A stretch of DNA of 64,000 nt from a bacterium (GCA_024635475.1 JAGXIW010000002.1:1-64000); one strand, 5' to 3'. Positions 44,689-57,362 are shown, numbered from the stretch's first letter. Notes: generated by a model not told the origin, from the letters alone. Translations and numbers: made by a program.

Positions 44689-45474
44689 ATGGGGACAGAT
44701 TTAAATAGTAGTTTAAAATTTTTTAATCAGATAAGTCTATCAGAACTAAATGCACAAGCTAGTTTTCTTAATAGAATTGACACAAAATATTTACTTACAG
44801 AAGAAGAATTTCAAAATATTTTAAAAGATTTGGAAGAAGAATTCTATATTCTTGATATTAAAGAAAAATCAATTTTTGAATATGAAAGTATATATATGGA
44901 TAGCGAAGATTATTATTTTTATTATCAACATCAAAAAGGTGAAAAAAATAGGACAAAAGTTAGAACTAGAAATTATTTAGATAGTTGAATTTCATTTTTT
45001 GAATATAAACAAAAACAAAAATGAGTAACAAGAAAATTTAGATATCAATTTAGTGATATAAAAGATCATGGTAATATGACAAGTGAATCTACTAAATTTT
45101 TTGAATGAGCTTATCAGAGTTTTTATTCAATGGCTCCAGAAAATATTTTTCCAGCTCTAGCAACAAAATATCATAGAATAACTTTTTGTAGTAAAAGTAA
45201 TGATGAAAGAGTAACAGTAGATTTTGGTATAAGACTAGAGGATTTAAGAAATGAGTGAAAAGATATTATACCTCTTGAAAATCTAGTAATTTTGGAAAGT
45301 AAATCGATGTCAAAAAAATGAAAAAGTGCTAAAATAATGAAAAAATATGGAATTAAAAGAGCTAGTAGTTGTAGTAAATATAGTTTAGGTTTATGTTACC
45401 AGAAAATGATAGAAGATGATTCAAAATTCAAACCAACTATGAGAAAAATAGAGAAGATAAAAAATAGTAAATAA
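44689..45474 (+). CDS. VTC-domain polyphosphate polymerase
   Basis: 261 residues. SELNAQASFLNRIDTKYLLT, FEYESIYMDSEDYYFYYQHQ, NRTKVRTRNYLDSG, FFEYKQKQKG, ALATKYHRITF and VILESKSMSKKGK present the strand-by-strand Arg/Lys/Glu tunnel of VTC (CYTH-like) domains, which in yeast Vtc4 make polyphosphate. No transmembrane or SPX part is present, as in many bacterial versions. Role in energy or phosphate storage is inferred. Strong terminator follows. Confidence 0.88.
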
Positions 45475-45490
45475 ATAAAAATTGAAAAAT

Positions 45491-45528
45491 CAAAAAGACT
45501 CCTTTTGTGAAAAAGGAGTCTTTTTTGT
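45491..45528 (+). terminator. Intrinsic terminator
   Basis: Stem AAAAAGACTCCTTTT / AAAAGGAGTCTTTTT, short loop; faces both convergent genes. Confidence 0.9.
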
Positions 45529-46562
45529 TAGTCTAATATCTCTTCCTTAATCTTTTTTAGAGGATCAAAAAACTTATCTAGGTTTAATCATACTTTTCTG
45601 AGATTTTTATATTTTTGAATTAATCTAAAAATTTCTAGTTCCATATTTTTTTCTTCAAGAACTATATCACTTCAGAAATTATCTGAAAAATATTTAGCAT
45701 TCAATTCTTGATGATTGTTTGCACTTTCTTTTAAAGGAATAATAATAGAATGGATTCAAAAACTATTTAGTTCCCATAAACTAGTAGCTCAGGCTCTTGT
45801 TATAGCTATATCTACAGTTTTATAGATTTTACCAAGTCTTTTTTGAGTTATATAGTCATGAGCAACTACATTTTTAAATTCTTTAAATTTTTCTCTATAA
45901 TGCATATTTTTTTCTCATAAGATTATATGAAAATTTATATCTTGCAAGTCAGGTAATATTTTTAACATATTTTCAAAAATACGAGTTGATCACTGGCTTC
46001 ATGCTATAACTAATACTCATAATTTTAGATTTTCAATAGTTTCTAGATTATCAATATAATCAATCAATTCTGGATTAAGTATTTGTCATGTTAATATATG
46101 TCTTTTTCAGCTTATTTTCTTATTTGGAAAAGTATAAAAAATCTTTGTTGCTAAGTTTCAAATTATATTATTTGAAGCTCAAGTTGTCATATCAGATTCA
46201 TGAATGTAAATTTTTTTACCAAGTATTTTTGCTGCTATACATAGTGGAAAACTTACATATCATCATTTTGAAAATACTATATCTATGTTATGTTTTTTTA
46301 TTAGTTGAATTCATTGAATTATTCCTGACATATTTTTAAGAGGCTCATAAAAATTTCTCAAATCGAAATATCTTCTTATTTTTCAAGCTGATATATCTTC
46401 AAATGGAATTTTGTTTCTAATAGCTTCTTCTTCCTCTAAACTATCTTGTTCTCAAACCCAAATAAATTTTAGATTTTTATCTTCTTTCAAATAATTGTAA
46501 AGTGATAATAGAGGATATATATGACCTCAAGTTCATCCTCAAGTTAAAGCTATTGTTGTCAT
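45528..46562 (-). CDS. murG: MurG, UDP-GlcNAc lipid I transferase
   Basis: 344 residues. GT-B fold with glycine loop TIALTGGGTGGHIYPLLSL, DIVFSKGGYVSFPLCIAAK, IYIHESDMTTGASNN, VLVIAGSQGSTRIFENM, DIAITRAGATSLWE and IIIPLKESANNHQELNAKYF. It adds GlcNAc to lipid I at the inner membrane. Normal length. Located next to a PAP2 phosphatase that may recycle the undecaprenyl carrier. Confidence 0.96.
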
Positions 46563-46585
46563 AATAATTAATAATTAGTAATTAT

Positions 46586-47182
46586 TTAAAGTTTCACAAA
46601 AGAAGCAAGTTTCATAATCATTGTATTTAATTTTTTAATTATTTCTAATTTTTTTATAAATTTAAAAGTTATAAAACTTGAGAGTACTCAAATCAAAATT
46701 CAAACTATTATATCAAGAGGCCAGTGAACTCAAGCGATAACTCTAGATATAACCATTATAAATGCAAAAGGTAAAAATATATAAAATACCTTTTTATAAT
46801 TTGATAAATATAGAGATGTTAAAAAAGCAAAACTAACAGTCGCATGATCAGATGGAAAAGATGCATCAGGAATATGTTTTAATAGAAGTTTTCAAGTATT
46901 TTTTATATAATTTTCAGGTCTATCAAAATGAATAAGTTTTTGGATTAATAAAGCTATAACAATACCAAGAATGCAAGAATAAAGAATAAATAATAAATCT
47001 TTCTTTTTTTCTAATTCTTTTTTATAAGATAATATAATCCAAGTAATAATCAAAAAAATAGGAATAAAAAAAATAGGAGCATCAGCAAATATTCAAACTA
47101 GATTTGCTATAATATCATTTTTAGAAAGACTGTTTAATGATAAGAGTAAATTTTCATTAATTTTCATAATTTCTTGAAACAT
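46586..47182 (-). CDS. PAP2-family membrane phosphatase
   Basis: 198 residues with about six membrane helices. The three-part phosphatase signature is complete: KLIHFDRPEN (KxxxxxxRP-like), ASFPSDHATVSFAF (SxDH) and SRVIAGVHWPLDI (SRxxxxxHxxxD). A likely undecaprenyl pyrophosphate or lipid phosphatase; it precedes murG in the same direction, 23 bp apart, so a lipid-carrier role fits. An internal ATG at 47167 is an alternative start. Confidence 0.88.
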
Positions 47183-47439
47183 AAAAAAAATTAAGATTTA
47201 AAATATATTTTTATATTAATAAATTTTTATTTTAAATCAATTATAAGTGTATATTTTTATTACTAATTTGGCAAAATACAGATTCAGATATAATAATCAT
47301 GAGTAATTGATGAGCTAATATTATTACTAATTAATTTTTTCATTAAAATCTTTTTGAAAAATAAGTCTTATTGATTATACTCTGTAGGATTTATTTTTTA
47401 TTAAAGTTTAAGCACTATTCCATAATCCTTAATTTATTT

Positions 47440-50109
47440 ATGACAAACATATTAGAATTACCTAAAAAATATTTTCCTGCTAATTTTGAATTAGAAATAT
47501 ATAAAAAATGGGAAGAAAATGATAAATTTAAACCAACTAAAAGTAAAACTTGAGATAATTATTATGTACCTATGCCTCCTCCAAATGTAACTTGAGTTCT
47601 TCATTTAGGACATGCTATAATGATTACTTTAGAAGATATAATGACAAGATATCATCGTATGAAGTGAGATTCTACAGTTTGGATTCCTTGAACTGATCAT
47701 GCTTGAATCTCAACTCAAAATGTGGTAGAAAAAAAACTTGATAAAGAGTGAAAAAGTAGAGTAAATATGTGAAGAGAAAAATTTCTAGACGAATGCTGGG
47801 ATTGGACAAAAAAACATAGTTGAATTATACAAAATCAATTTAGAAGAATGTGAGCAAGTTGTGATTGGTCTAAAGAAAGATTTACTTTAGATGAAGAATT
47901 AAATAAAAGAGTTAAAAAAGCATTTGTAGATTTGTATGAAAAATGACTTATTTATAAATGAGAATATATGGTAAATTATTCTCCAAAATTACAAACAGTA
48001 CTTTCAGATCAAGAAGTAATTTATAAAGAAGAAAAGTGAAAACTTTATTATATAACTTATTTTGTAACTTGAAGTGATAATGAGGTAGTTGTGGCAACAA
48101 CTCGTCCAGAAACTATGCTTTGAGATGTGGCAGTTGCAGTTCATCCTAAAGACAAGAGATATAAAAAAATTCTTAAGTGATGAAAAAAACTTATACTTCC
48201 AATATTAAACAGGGAAATTCCTCTTATAGCTGATGAAATGGTCGATATGAATTTTTGAACTTGAGCAGTTAAAATAACTCCAGCTCATGATTTAAATGAT
48301 TTTGAATTAGCAAAAAGACATAATCTTCCTTTGAATGAAGTAGTTATAGATAAAAATGGTACTATGACTGAAAAAGCAGGTATTTTTGAATGACTTGATT
48401 TTATGTCAGCTAGACAAAATGTAGTAGAACTTCTAAAATCCAAATGAAATCTACATCATATGGAAGATTATACAAATAGAGTTGGTTATTGTGAGAGAAG
48501 TGGTTGTAAAGTAGAAACTATTATCTCTAAACAGTGGTTTGTAAAAATCGCACCAATTGCTGAAAAAGTAATAGCTTGATATAAAAATAAAGATTTTGAA
48601 ATAATTCCTAAGAGATTTAATAAAATTTTTGAAGATTGGATTTTTAATTTGAGAGATTGGTGTATTTCTAGACAACTTTGGTGGGGGCATCAAATCCCAG
48701 TTTTCTATAATAATGAAACAGGTGAAATGGTAGTTACAGAAGAAGATCTATCAAAAAATCCAAATTATACACAAGATCCAGATGTACTTGATACTTGGTT
48801 TTCAAGTGCTTTGTGGCCATTTTCTATACTTGATTATGATATGTGGGGATGAAAGCAATCCGATATGGTTAAACAATTTTATCCAGCATCAGTACTTGAA
48901 ACTGGTCATGATATAATTTTCTTTTGGGTGATTAGAATGCTTTTGTTTTGATATGAATTTACATGACAAACTCCTTTTGAGAAAATATATCTTCATGGAC
49001 TCGTTAAAGATAAAAATGGTAGAAAAATGAGTAAATCTTTATGAAATGGGATAGATCCTTTAGATATGATAGAAAAATATGGTACTGATCCTTTAAGACT
49101 TACTTTGACTATATGAAATACACCTTGAAATGATTTAAAATTTGATGAAGGTAATGTAGAATCAAATATGATTTTTATGAATAAACTATGGAATGCTTGT
49201 AGATTTGTTCATACTAATTTATGAGGTAATATAAAAAAAATATGAAATGATTTTGAAAAGCTTGAAAAAACTATTATAGATAATTACGATAAATTACTTA
49301 TTTCGGAAAAACGGATTTTATCGAGATTAAAATACTTAAGTGATCTGGTTACTGATTCTATGGAAAATTATAATTTTGCTGAAAGTGGGCAAGAATTACT
49401 GACATTTACAAAAAATGAATTTTGTGATTATTATATAGAAGACTTTAAACTTACTAAAAATACTTCTAAGTTTTGAGAAGAAGTAATAGTTTATGTAATA
49501 AATACTTTATTAAAATTATGGCATCCTTATATCCCTTTTATTACTGAAGAGCTCTATAGTAAACTTTGATTTGAAAATTATCTTATAGATAGTGAATGGC
49601 CAAAGTTAAAGATAAAAAGAGATGAAGAAGTAGAAAAAGAAAAACAAGTAATAATAGATCTTATAAAAGAAATAAGAAAACTTAGAATAGAAAATAATTT
49701 GATACCGAGTAATACTATAAAAGTTCAAATTTATGTAAGAAGTAAAAATCTGGAAACTATAACTAATTCACTAGATATAATTTCTTGAATTGTAAAATCG
49801 GAGGAAACAATAATTGTTGATAAAAAACCAAAAGATAAGAATCTAGCTTATAGTATAATAAAAGCTTGAATTGAAGTGTATGTAGACACATCAAATGCTT
49901 TAGATTTAGATAAAGAAACAGATAGATTACAACTTTCAATAGATGATACAAAAGAATACATATTAAAACTTGATAAAAAGTTATTGAATGAGAGCTTTGT
50001 AAGAAATGCTCCAGTAAGTTTGGTAAGAGAAGAAATGGAAAAAAAGGAACAAGCAAAGCATAAACTTGAAAAATTAGAAGAAAAACTGAATAATTTGGGT
50101 ACTTATTAA
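47440..50109 (+). CDS. valS: Valyl-tRNA synthetase
   Basis: 889 residues. Class I signatures: [20 protein letters not shown] (HIGH-type HLGH), [15 protein letters not shown], editing-domain [49 protein letters not shown], and [18 protein letters not shown] (KMSKS). A C-terminal coiled coil (about 800-885) is present as usual. UGA encodes glycines inside otherwise invariant segments. It has a long A+T-rich leader upstream without an obvious T-box. Confidence 0.98.
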
Positions 50110-50132
50110 GAGAAAGAATACTGTTGTCATCC

Positions 50133-50215
50133 TGAATTTTTATGAAGGATCCCTTTAGCATTGCTATGATTAAAAACATTATCTAAGGGATTCTTCATTT
50201 TATTCAGAATGACAA
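50133..50215. repeat. Palindromic GTCATTC-family intergenic repeat
   Basis: TTGTCATCCTGAATTTTTAT ... AAGGATCCCTTTAGC, and the opposing AAGGGATTCTTCATTTTATT then CAGAATGACAA. Head-to-head arms like those at 31735-31860. Confidence 0.65.
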
Positions 50216-50256
50216 TATAATAATATTAAAAATAATAATACATAATATATATCTTT

Positions 50257-51342
50257 ATGAAAATTTGAATTGTTTGATTACCAAATGTAGGAAAATCTAC
50301 ACTTTTTAATGCTTTAACTAAAAGTTATGCTGCTGATGCTCAAAATTTCCCATTTTGTACTATTGAACCAAATGTATGAATAGTAAATGTAAGAGATGAA
50401 AGACTTGAAAAAATAGCAATAATTTCTAAAACTCAAAAAATAATTCCAGCTAATTGTGAATTTATAGATATAGCTTGAATAGTTGCATGAGCTTCAAAAT
50501 GAGAATGACTTTGAAATAAATTTTTAGCAAATATAAGAGAAGTAAATGTGATACTTCAAGTAGTTAGAGTTTTTAAAAATAATGATATAACTCATGTTAG
50601 TTGAGATGTAAATCCAAAAAGTGATATAGAAATAATTAATTCAGAACTTATACTTGCTGATTTAGATACGATTGAAAAAAGAATTATATCAAATGCAAGA
50701 AAAGCTAAATGAGATAAAGAAGCAGAAGAAGCTCAAAAAGTTTATGAAAAAGTTTTAGCTCATATTTCTAAAGCGGAATTGGCTATTTCTACACAATTGA
50801 CTTGAGAAGAAAGAGAATATTTAAAAGATTTACACTTACTTACAAATAAACAATTTGTTTATGTGGCAAATGTATCTGAAGATATGATGGATTTGAATAT
50901 AGAAGAATTAAGAACAATACTTTGAATAAATGATAAAAATACAGCAATTTGTCCTATATCAGCTAAATTGGAAGCAGATATGATAGATATGAGTTTAGAA
51001 GAAAGAAAAGCTTTCTTAGAGGAAATGTGACTTGTAACAACTTGAATAGATAATCTTATAAAAACAGCATATGATGCACTTTGATTACAATATTATTTTA
51101 CTTCAGGAGAAAAAGAAACCAGAGCTTGGACTATTCATAAATGAGACAAAGCTCCACAAGCCGCGGGAGTAATTCATACTGATTTTGAAAAATGATTTAT
51201 AAAAGCTGATGTAGTGAATTGGATTGATTTTGTTAATTTATGATGATGGGCATGAGCTCGTGAAGCTTGAAAAGTAAAACTTGAATGAAAAGAATATGTG
51301 GTTCAAGATGGTGATATAATGATCTTTAAATTTAATAATTAA
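50257..51342 (+). CDS. ychF: YchF/Obg-family ATPase
   Basis: 361 residues, normal length. [20 protein letters not shown] (P-loop), [15 protein letters not shown] (switch I), EFIDIAGIVAGASKGEGLGN (switch II), then the coiled coil, YVANVSE and the TGS domain end ([31 protein letters not shown]). A ribosome-associated ATPase involved in translation and stress; here the TGS motif GAREAGKVKLEGKEY is conserved. Nearly every loop glycine is UGA. Confidence 0.97.
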
Positions 51343-51359
51343 AAATTATATTTTTGGTA

Positions 51360-51410
51360 TAAAAAGCTATGTATTTTAGTTCGAGAAAACTTAAATAAAT
51401 AGCTTTTTTT
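51360..51410 (+). terminator. Probable terminator after ychF
   Basis: Stem AAAAGCTA / TAGCTTTT with a long, partly paired loop, followed by T-run. Confidence 0.6.
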
Positions 51411-51600
51411 GATGGAGATGTATCAAAGTATTTTATTTTTTATTTTAATTTTATGTAATGGAATTTATTACTAGTTTTTTCTTTATTTTTTTGTTAAAGA
51501 AATAAAAATAATTTTTATAGTAAAAAAGATTTGATTTTTATAGAAAAAACTATATAATTTTTATAGTACTAATTTACTTAATTTAAGCCAATACTTGTAT

Positions 51601-52389
51601 ATGATAGATTTTAACAAAATAGTTAATAAGTTGTCAAAAAGATGATGAAAAATAATTTTCAAAGATGATATATTTGAGCTAATTGATCCTGAAAGAAAGC
51701 TAGAATATCAAAATTATTTAGATAAAACTATATATAAACTTAGAGCTTCAAATTTAATAATCCCACTTAAGGCAGGAGTTTATATATTTCCTGATACAGA
51801 CGATTTAAAATTAAATGAAGTAGATTTAATAGAAAAGTATTATTTAAAACTTTTGAAGAAATACATAACTCATTTTGTATGAAGTGATTATTTTATATCT
51901 GGTAATAAAGCTGTAGAAATACATTTAAAAGATTATTCAGTACCAAAAAAAGTCCGTATTGTTAATAGGACTTTGGATAAAAAAGTTAAAGTAGGGGATT
52001 ATGAAATCATTTTTAAGACTATTTCATGATCAGAAAAGTGAAAAAAAGTTAATTTATTTTCAAAATTTTCAAAGTTTATAGATGTAAAACAAATTGAAGG
52101 TATAGATTTTAAGATATCTAATTTAGAACTTGCTTTATTGCAAAGTGCTTTAGTTACAGATAATGAAGAGGGAATAGATATAAATTTACTTACAAAAACT
52201 ATCAAAAAGTATTCAAAATATTTCAAAAAAGAGACTTTTGAAGAACTTGCTCGTTTTAAGTTTATAATGTCTTTTAACAGACTTAAAGAAATAGCTAAAT
52301 TTATAGACAAAAATCTCTATGAAGTATTTTTGGATATTGTTAAAAAAAATGGATGATTATTTATATGAGAGGGACTAAGAAAAATTTAA
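51601..52389 (+). CDS. AbiEi-like (DUF6088-type) protein without toxin partner
   Basis: 262 residues. N-terminal winged-helix region (VNKLSKRGGKIIFKDDIFEL, YKLRASNLIIPLKAGVYIFP) followed by a domain with YFISGNKAVEIHLKDYSVP, VRIVNRTLDKKVKVGD and ISNLELALLQSALV. This pattern resembles AbiEi-type antitoxins of type IV toxin-antitoxin systems, which are often N-terminal wHTH plus an alpha/beta domain. No AbiEii nucleotidyltransferase toxin is adjacent: the next gene is a convergent methyltransferase. The family assignment is moderate. Confidence 0.5.
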
Positions 52390-53039
52390 TTTTCACAAAC
52401 AATGATTCATATTTTATTACTATATTTTGATTTTTTAATCTGGATTTTTTTATAATGTTTCTTTAATTTTTTTAATAGTGAGTTATATTTTAATTGAAAA
52501 TCAGGAAATAATAAATGATACTCAAAAATAATGGTTTTTACAGAGTTAAAAAATGTTTCTTCTATATTGTTAAGTAATTCAAATTCATATCATTCTATGT
52601 CAATTTTTATTATATCTATGGACTCTTTGTAGTCTAGGTTTTGTTCTTTTATGTATTTCATAAGATTTATACTTTGTATAATTTCTTTTTTATCACTTTT
52701 ACACAAAAATTGATCATTATAATAGCTTGTTTGTGTATTTTTTTCAGTATTTATATATATTGTTCTTTCTGAGTCTTCAAAATCAGCAAATAAATTATTT
52801 ATAATAACTTTTTCATTATGGTCTTTTAATATAAGTTTACTTTTTTCAAAATTTGTTTTTGATGCTTCAAAACAATGTATTTTAAGTTCGGGGGTATTTT
52901 TAAAACAATAAAGAGAAAAAAATCATATATTACTTCATATATCAAATATAATTTTACTATTTTTTATTTTTTCTAAGATTATTTTATATTCTTCATTTTT
53001 AAATATCTCATAATATAATGCTAATTCATATTTATCCAT
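52386..53039 (-). CDS. FkbM-family methyltransferase
   Basis: 217 residues. SAM-binding start IIFDIGSNIGFFSLYCFKN, KIHCFEASKTNFEKSK, and the FkbM-type IDIIKIDIEGYEFELLNNIE followed by TIIFEYH. It methylates an unknown substrate, often a sugar or surface component in this family. Its stop overlaps that of the convergent AbiEi-like gene by a few bases. Confidence 0.88.
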
Positions 53040-53155
53040 AATAATGTTATTAAATTAAAAATGCCACCCTTAAGTTATCAGGAAAAATTTCTTTCAAATT
53101 TAAGTTTTAGAAATCCTTCACTAACTATGGATGACATTTTATTAAACTTTGTATA

Positions 53156-54586
53156 TTAACTAACTTTTCTTCTAAATTTTGTAATAAAAAATCAAATTAT
53201 AAGAGATAAAAATCAAAGTAAAAGCAGTTCTTTTGGTCAAGTTTGAATCTCCGTAATATCTGATAATTCTCATTTTATTGTATCTCATGTCTCATCTTTT
53301 ACAACTGGTTCTACTATAAAGTAATCATAAGTTATTTTATCTCATACTATATTTACTTCATATCTAGGTTCTTTTACATTATCAACAAGAACCAATTTAT
53401 TTCATTCTAATTGTTTGTATATATTATAACTTAGAGCTTCAGTAATAGGATCCCAACTTAGAATTGATTTTGTTTTTAATTTAGTTAATTGTAGGTTAGT
53501 TATTTTGTATATTTTTTTTCTTTTTATTATTGGTTTAGATACAGGTTCTCATTCAATTATTTCTTCTGGTTCTTCTTCTATAACATCAACTATTATTTCA
53601 TCAGTTCAAGAATGGAAATCAGGTAAGACTACTTTGATTTTTGTTGCAGGTCTTTTATTTGTTTGATTTCATAAATCATTAATTAATTTGACATCTACAT
53701 TATATTCTCATTCTATTTTTGGAGCTGTAGTTTTTCAATTATAAATTCAATCTTCATCTTCAATTAATCTGATTATTTCATCATTTATTATAACACTTAC
53801 TTCTTTTAATTCTTTAGTAGCTTTAACTTGTATATTTATACTAGTTTCTGGCTCTAATTGTAATGAAGGTGTTATCTTTATAGAATTGAATTCTGGATTT
53901 TCCGCCTTTATAGTGATTTTTATTTCTTTTGATACTCATACTTCCTTATTATCGGCATCGAGTACTACTGCTATAATTGTGGAAGTACCATTTTTTAAAT
54001 TATCTAATTTTTCTTCAAATACTCAATCATTGTTACTAGTAGTCGTCTTTATATCTTCTCAATCTATTTTTATCTTAACTTTATGATTTTTTTGAGTTTT
54101 TCATGATACGGTTAAGTGATTTGTTCATATAACTATTCAATTTTCTGGAGAAATTATATTTATTTCTATTTTATCTTCAGGAGTAGATTCTCATCATATT
54201 ACATTAATTTCTCAGACTCATGTTATATCCTCATCATAAAAATCAAATACACTAATTTCTTGTTTTCATATACTTTTAAATATAAGAGAATTTTCAAATT
54301 TAACTATTCATTGATCTAATGTTTTAAAAACATAGGAATTTTCTATTATATCTTTTGGTAATTCAGCTTTTGAGTCAGTTTCACTTAAAATTAAAACAGT
54401 TCAATTATAATCTTTTACTGTATTTCAGCTTCTATCTTTTGCCTCAATCATCAGATCTACAGCTTTATTGATAGATGTCTCAGTTGCTGATATCGTTACT
54501 TCAAAGTGATCAACAGTAGCGGCAAGAGTATAATTAAAATAAGATATAAATATTATAGTAATTAAAAATTTAAGTATTTTTTTCAT
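53156..54586 (-). CDS. Ig-like surface protein with TGPKEL sorting-type tail (copy 1)
   Basis: 476 residues. Signal peptide (1-22, ending TLAA), then several beta-sandwich (Ig/Bacterial Ig-like) segments: TVDHFEVTISATETSINKAV, IEINIISPENGIVIGTNHLT, SIKITPSLQLEPETSINIQV, and a fibronectin-III-like module (KTKSILSWDPITEALSYNIY). The C-terminus is TEIQTGPKELLLLGFLSLII plus RRKVS: a short motif, a hydrophobic helix and a basic end, the form of a sortase/exosortase-type anchor. A closely related gene follows at 54771-56204 with the same order. Probably cell-surface anchored. Confidence 0.75.
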
Positions 54587-54770
54587 AAAAAACTATAGTT
54601 TAATTATAATTTTAAGAAATATTTTAATAACAATATCTTTGTCATTCCTATGAAAACAGGAATCTATTGAAGGAACAAAAATCATTTTTATTAGTTTCTT
54701 ATATACATATTAATCATAATTAGTCAGTATCACAATTTAAATTTAAAATAGTACTTTACAAAATATAATT

Positions 54771-56204
54771 TTATATTGTAGTTCTATATTTTTTGAAAAA
54801 TACAATTAGAAATCAAATAATAAGAGATATAAACATAATTAGCATTAATTCTTTTGGTCAAGTCTGAATTTCAGTAATTTCAGATAATTCTCATTTCATT
54901 GTTTCTCAGCTTCAATCTTGTATAATTGGTTCTACTAAAAAATTATTATATGTTATTTTATCTCATACTATATTTATTTCATATCTTGGTTCTTTTACAT
55001 TGTCTATTAAAACTATTTTATTTAATTCTAATTGTTTATATATATTGTAACTTATAGCTTCTTTTATAGGATCCCAAGATAATATAGATTTTGTTTTTAG
55101 CTTCGTTAAATTCAAATTTGATACTTTATATATCTTTTTTTTATTAGTTACCGAATTTTCTTCACAGTCTTCAATTGTAGGATCACAATCTATTTCACAA
55201 TCTTCATCAACTTCAGGATCACATGCTGATGGTAATTTTTCTAATACTGTTAGTTTAGTATCCAATTTTTTGCTAGTTTCTCATCATATATCATCTAATA
55301 GTTTTACTTCTATATCATAATCTCATTTTTGTTTTGGAGCCAGTGTACTTCAAGTATAAACTCAATCTTTTATTTCCTTAAAGTTTATTATTACATCATT
55401 TATTGTCATAGTTACTTCACTTAATTTTGAAGTGGCCTTTAATTCAATATTTATTTTATCTTCTGGATATATTTCTAGTGGAGTTATTTTAACTGATTCG
55501 AGTTCAGGTTTTTTTGTTTTTATTGTTATTTTTACTTCGTTAGTTTTTCATACTTCTTTTAATTCAGAATTTAAAACAGATGCATTTATAGTATAATCTC
55601 AATCATCAAGATTTTCTATTTTATTCTCAAATAATCATTCATTATCGCTATTTGTTTTTACAGTTCTTGATGTTTTTGTTGAAAGCAATTTTATTATAAC
55701 TTGGTGATTTTTTTGAGTTTTTCAAGAAATAGTTATATAATTATTTCTATTGAGCATTCAATCTTCTGGAGAAATTAAACTTATTTCTATTTCTTCAGTT
55801 AAATCTTCTTCTTTTACAACATTAATTTTTCATATTCAAACTATTTCCTCGTTATCAAAATCAAAAATATTAATTTGTTGTTCTCATTCTTTTGAAAAAA
55901 CAAGAGAGTTTTCAAATTTTACTTTTCATTGATTTGTAGCTGTAAAAACATATAAGTTATCTTTGATTTCTGCTGGAAGTATGACTTTAGGATCTGTATC
56001 ACTCATAATTACTATAGTTCATTTATAATCTTTTACAATATTTCAGTCAGAATCTTTAGCTTCTATAGTTACATCAACAGCTTTATTAACTGAAGTTTCT
56101 TCGCTTGATAATTTTACATCAAAGTGATCTACTGTGGCTGCAAATGAATAATTAGAAAAACATATTAATGAAATTCAAAATAATAATTTTAGTATTTTTT
56201 TCAT
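54771..56204 (-). CDS. Ig-like surface protein with TGPKEL tail (copy 2)
   Basis: 477 residues, clearly homologous to copy 1 along the full length: TVDHFDVKLSSEETSVNKAV, ISLISPEDGMLNRNNYITIS, SILSWDPIKEAISYNIY and the tail TEIQTGPKELMLIMFISLII + KKYR. Between the Ig modules and the FN3-like module this copy has an extra acidic cysteine segment (CDPEVDEDCEIDCDPTIEDC) that copy 1 replaces by a proline/glutamate-rich stretch. Tandem duplication followed by divergence. Export and surface attachment are inferred from signal peptide and tail. Confidence 0.75.
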
Positions 56205-56308
56205 GTTTTTTTATATGTTACTATATATAGTTTCTCATATATTAACCATAATTGTATATAATTACAATTTTAAATTACAAACATTGCTTTACAATAGGTA
56301 TATTTTAT

Positions 56309-57358
56309 TTATAAATCAATAATAAAATTTCAAATATCTCTATTTAATATATTCTTAATAGATGTTATTATGACTTGTTTATTAGATATTTCATTTAAAA
56401 GGAGTAATTCATGTTTTTCATCAAGTTCACTAAATAAATCATCAATCAAAAATATAGTTTCTTTATTTGTATTTTCTTCTATGAATCTAGTTTCAATTAT
56501 TTTTAATCCCAATATTACACTTTTTGTTTCTCATCTAGATGCAAAATTTATCAAAGGAAATCAATCCAAAATAATCTGAAAATCATCAACATGAGGTCAT
56601 ATATGAGTATTTCAAATTATGATATCTCTATCTAAATTTTTAATTAAATAGTTTTCTATACTTGTTTCTATATTATTTAAATCTATTTTTGTTATATAGT
56701 TAAATTGGAGATTATCTATTTTTAATCACAATAATTCTTTCAAGATTCATATTTTATTCTCAAAATAAGAGTTTATTTTTAATCTGTAATTGTATATTTC
56801 TCTAGATTTTTGTATCAAAGCCTTATCCCAAAATATTATTTCTCTTTTTTCACATTTTCATTCCTTTATACTTTTTAATAATTTATTTCGATTTTTTACT
56901 ATGTTTTTATAATCTTTATTTATTTTGTCATATCATTCAAATGAGTTTGAAAGTATATCATCCAAAAAATCTCTTCTATAACTTGGAGAGAGGTACATCA
57001 TATTCATATCCATAGGCTTGAAAATAACTACTTTTTCAAGTAATTCATTGAATTTCTTTTTAGTAGTTTTTTTTCAATTTATAAGTAGATTTTTAGAATT
57101 ATTTTCTTTATCATAAGATATCCCAAACTTATCTCAATTATCTTTTTCTATTTCTATATATGAAAAATTTTCTTTATTTTTTATTAGATTAGAAATCTCT
57201 TTGTTCAATATATTTCTTTGATATATTAAACTTATTGCCTCAAGTATATTGGTTTTTCATACTCAATTATTTCCTAAAATAAAGTTTTTATTTTCAGTAA
57301 AAAAAAATTCTTTGTTTTCAAAATTTCTAAAATTTTTTAATTTGAGTGATTTAAACAT
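56309..57358 (-). CDS. recF: RecF recombination mediator
   Basis: 349 residues. Starts MFKSLKLKNFRNFENKEF with Walker A LGNNGVGKTNILEAI, SPSYRRDFLDDILSN, the middle coiled arms, signature NFASRGETKSVILGLK, and Walker B IFLIDDLFSELDEKHE. RecF loads RecA at gaps with RecOR. Its start overlaps nothing; gatC follows in the same direction, four bases upstream of the start, so they are co-transcribed. Confidence 0.94.
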
Positions 57359-57362
57359 ATTT

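Noticed and set aside
47297-47332. Very short ORF (MSNGGANIITN) in the leader of valS
   Set aside because: Too short to judge and no valine codon cluster, so an attenuator is not supported.
53061-53159. A 32-residue plus-strand ORF between fkbM and the first surface protein
   Set aside because: No recognisable sequence, no start signals, and it runs into the convergent gene's end. Chance frame most likely.
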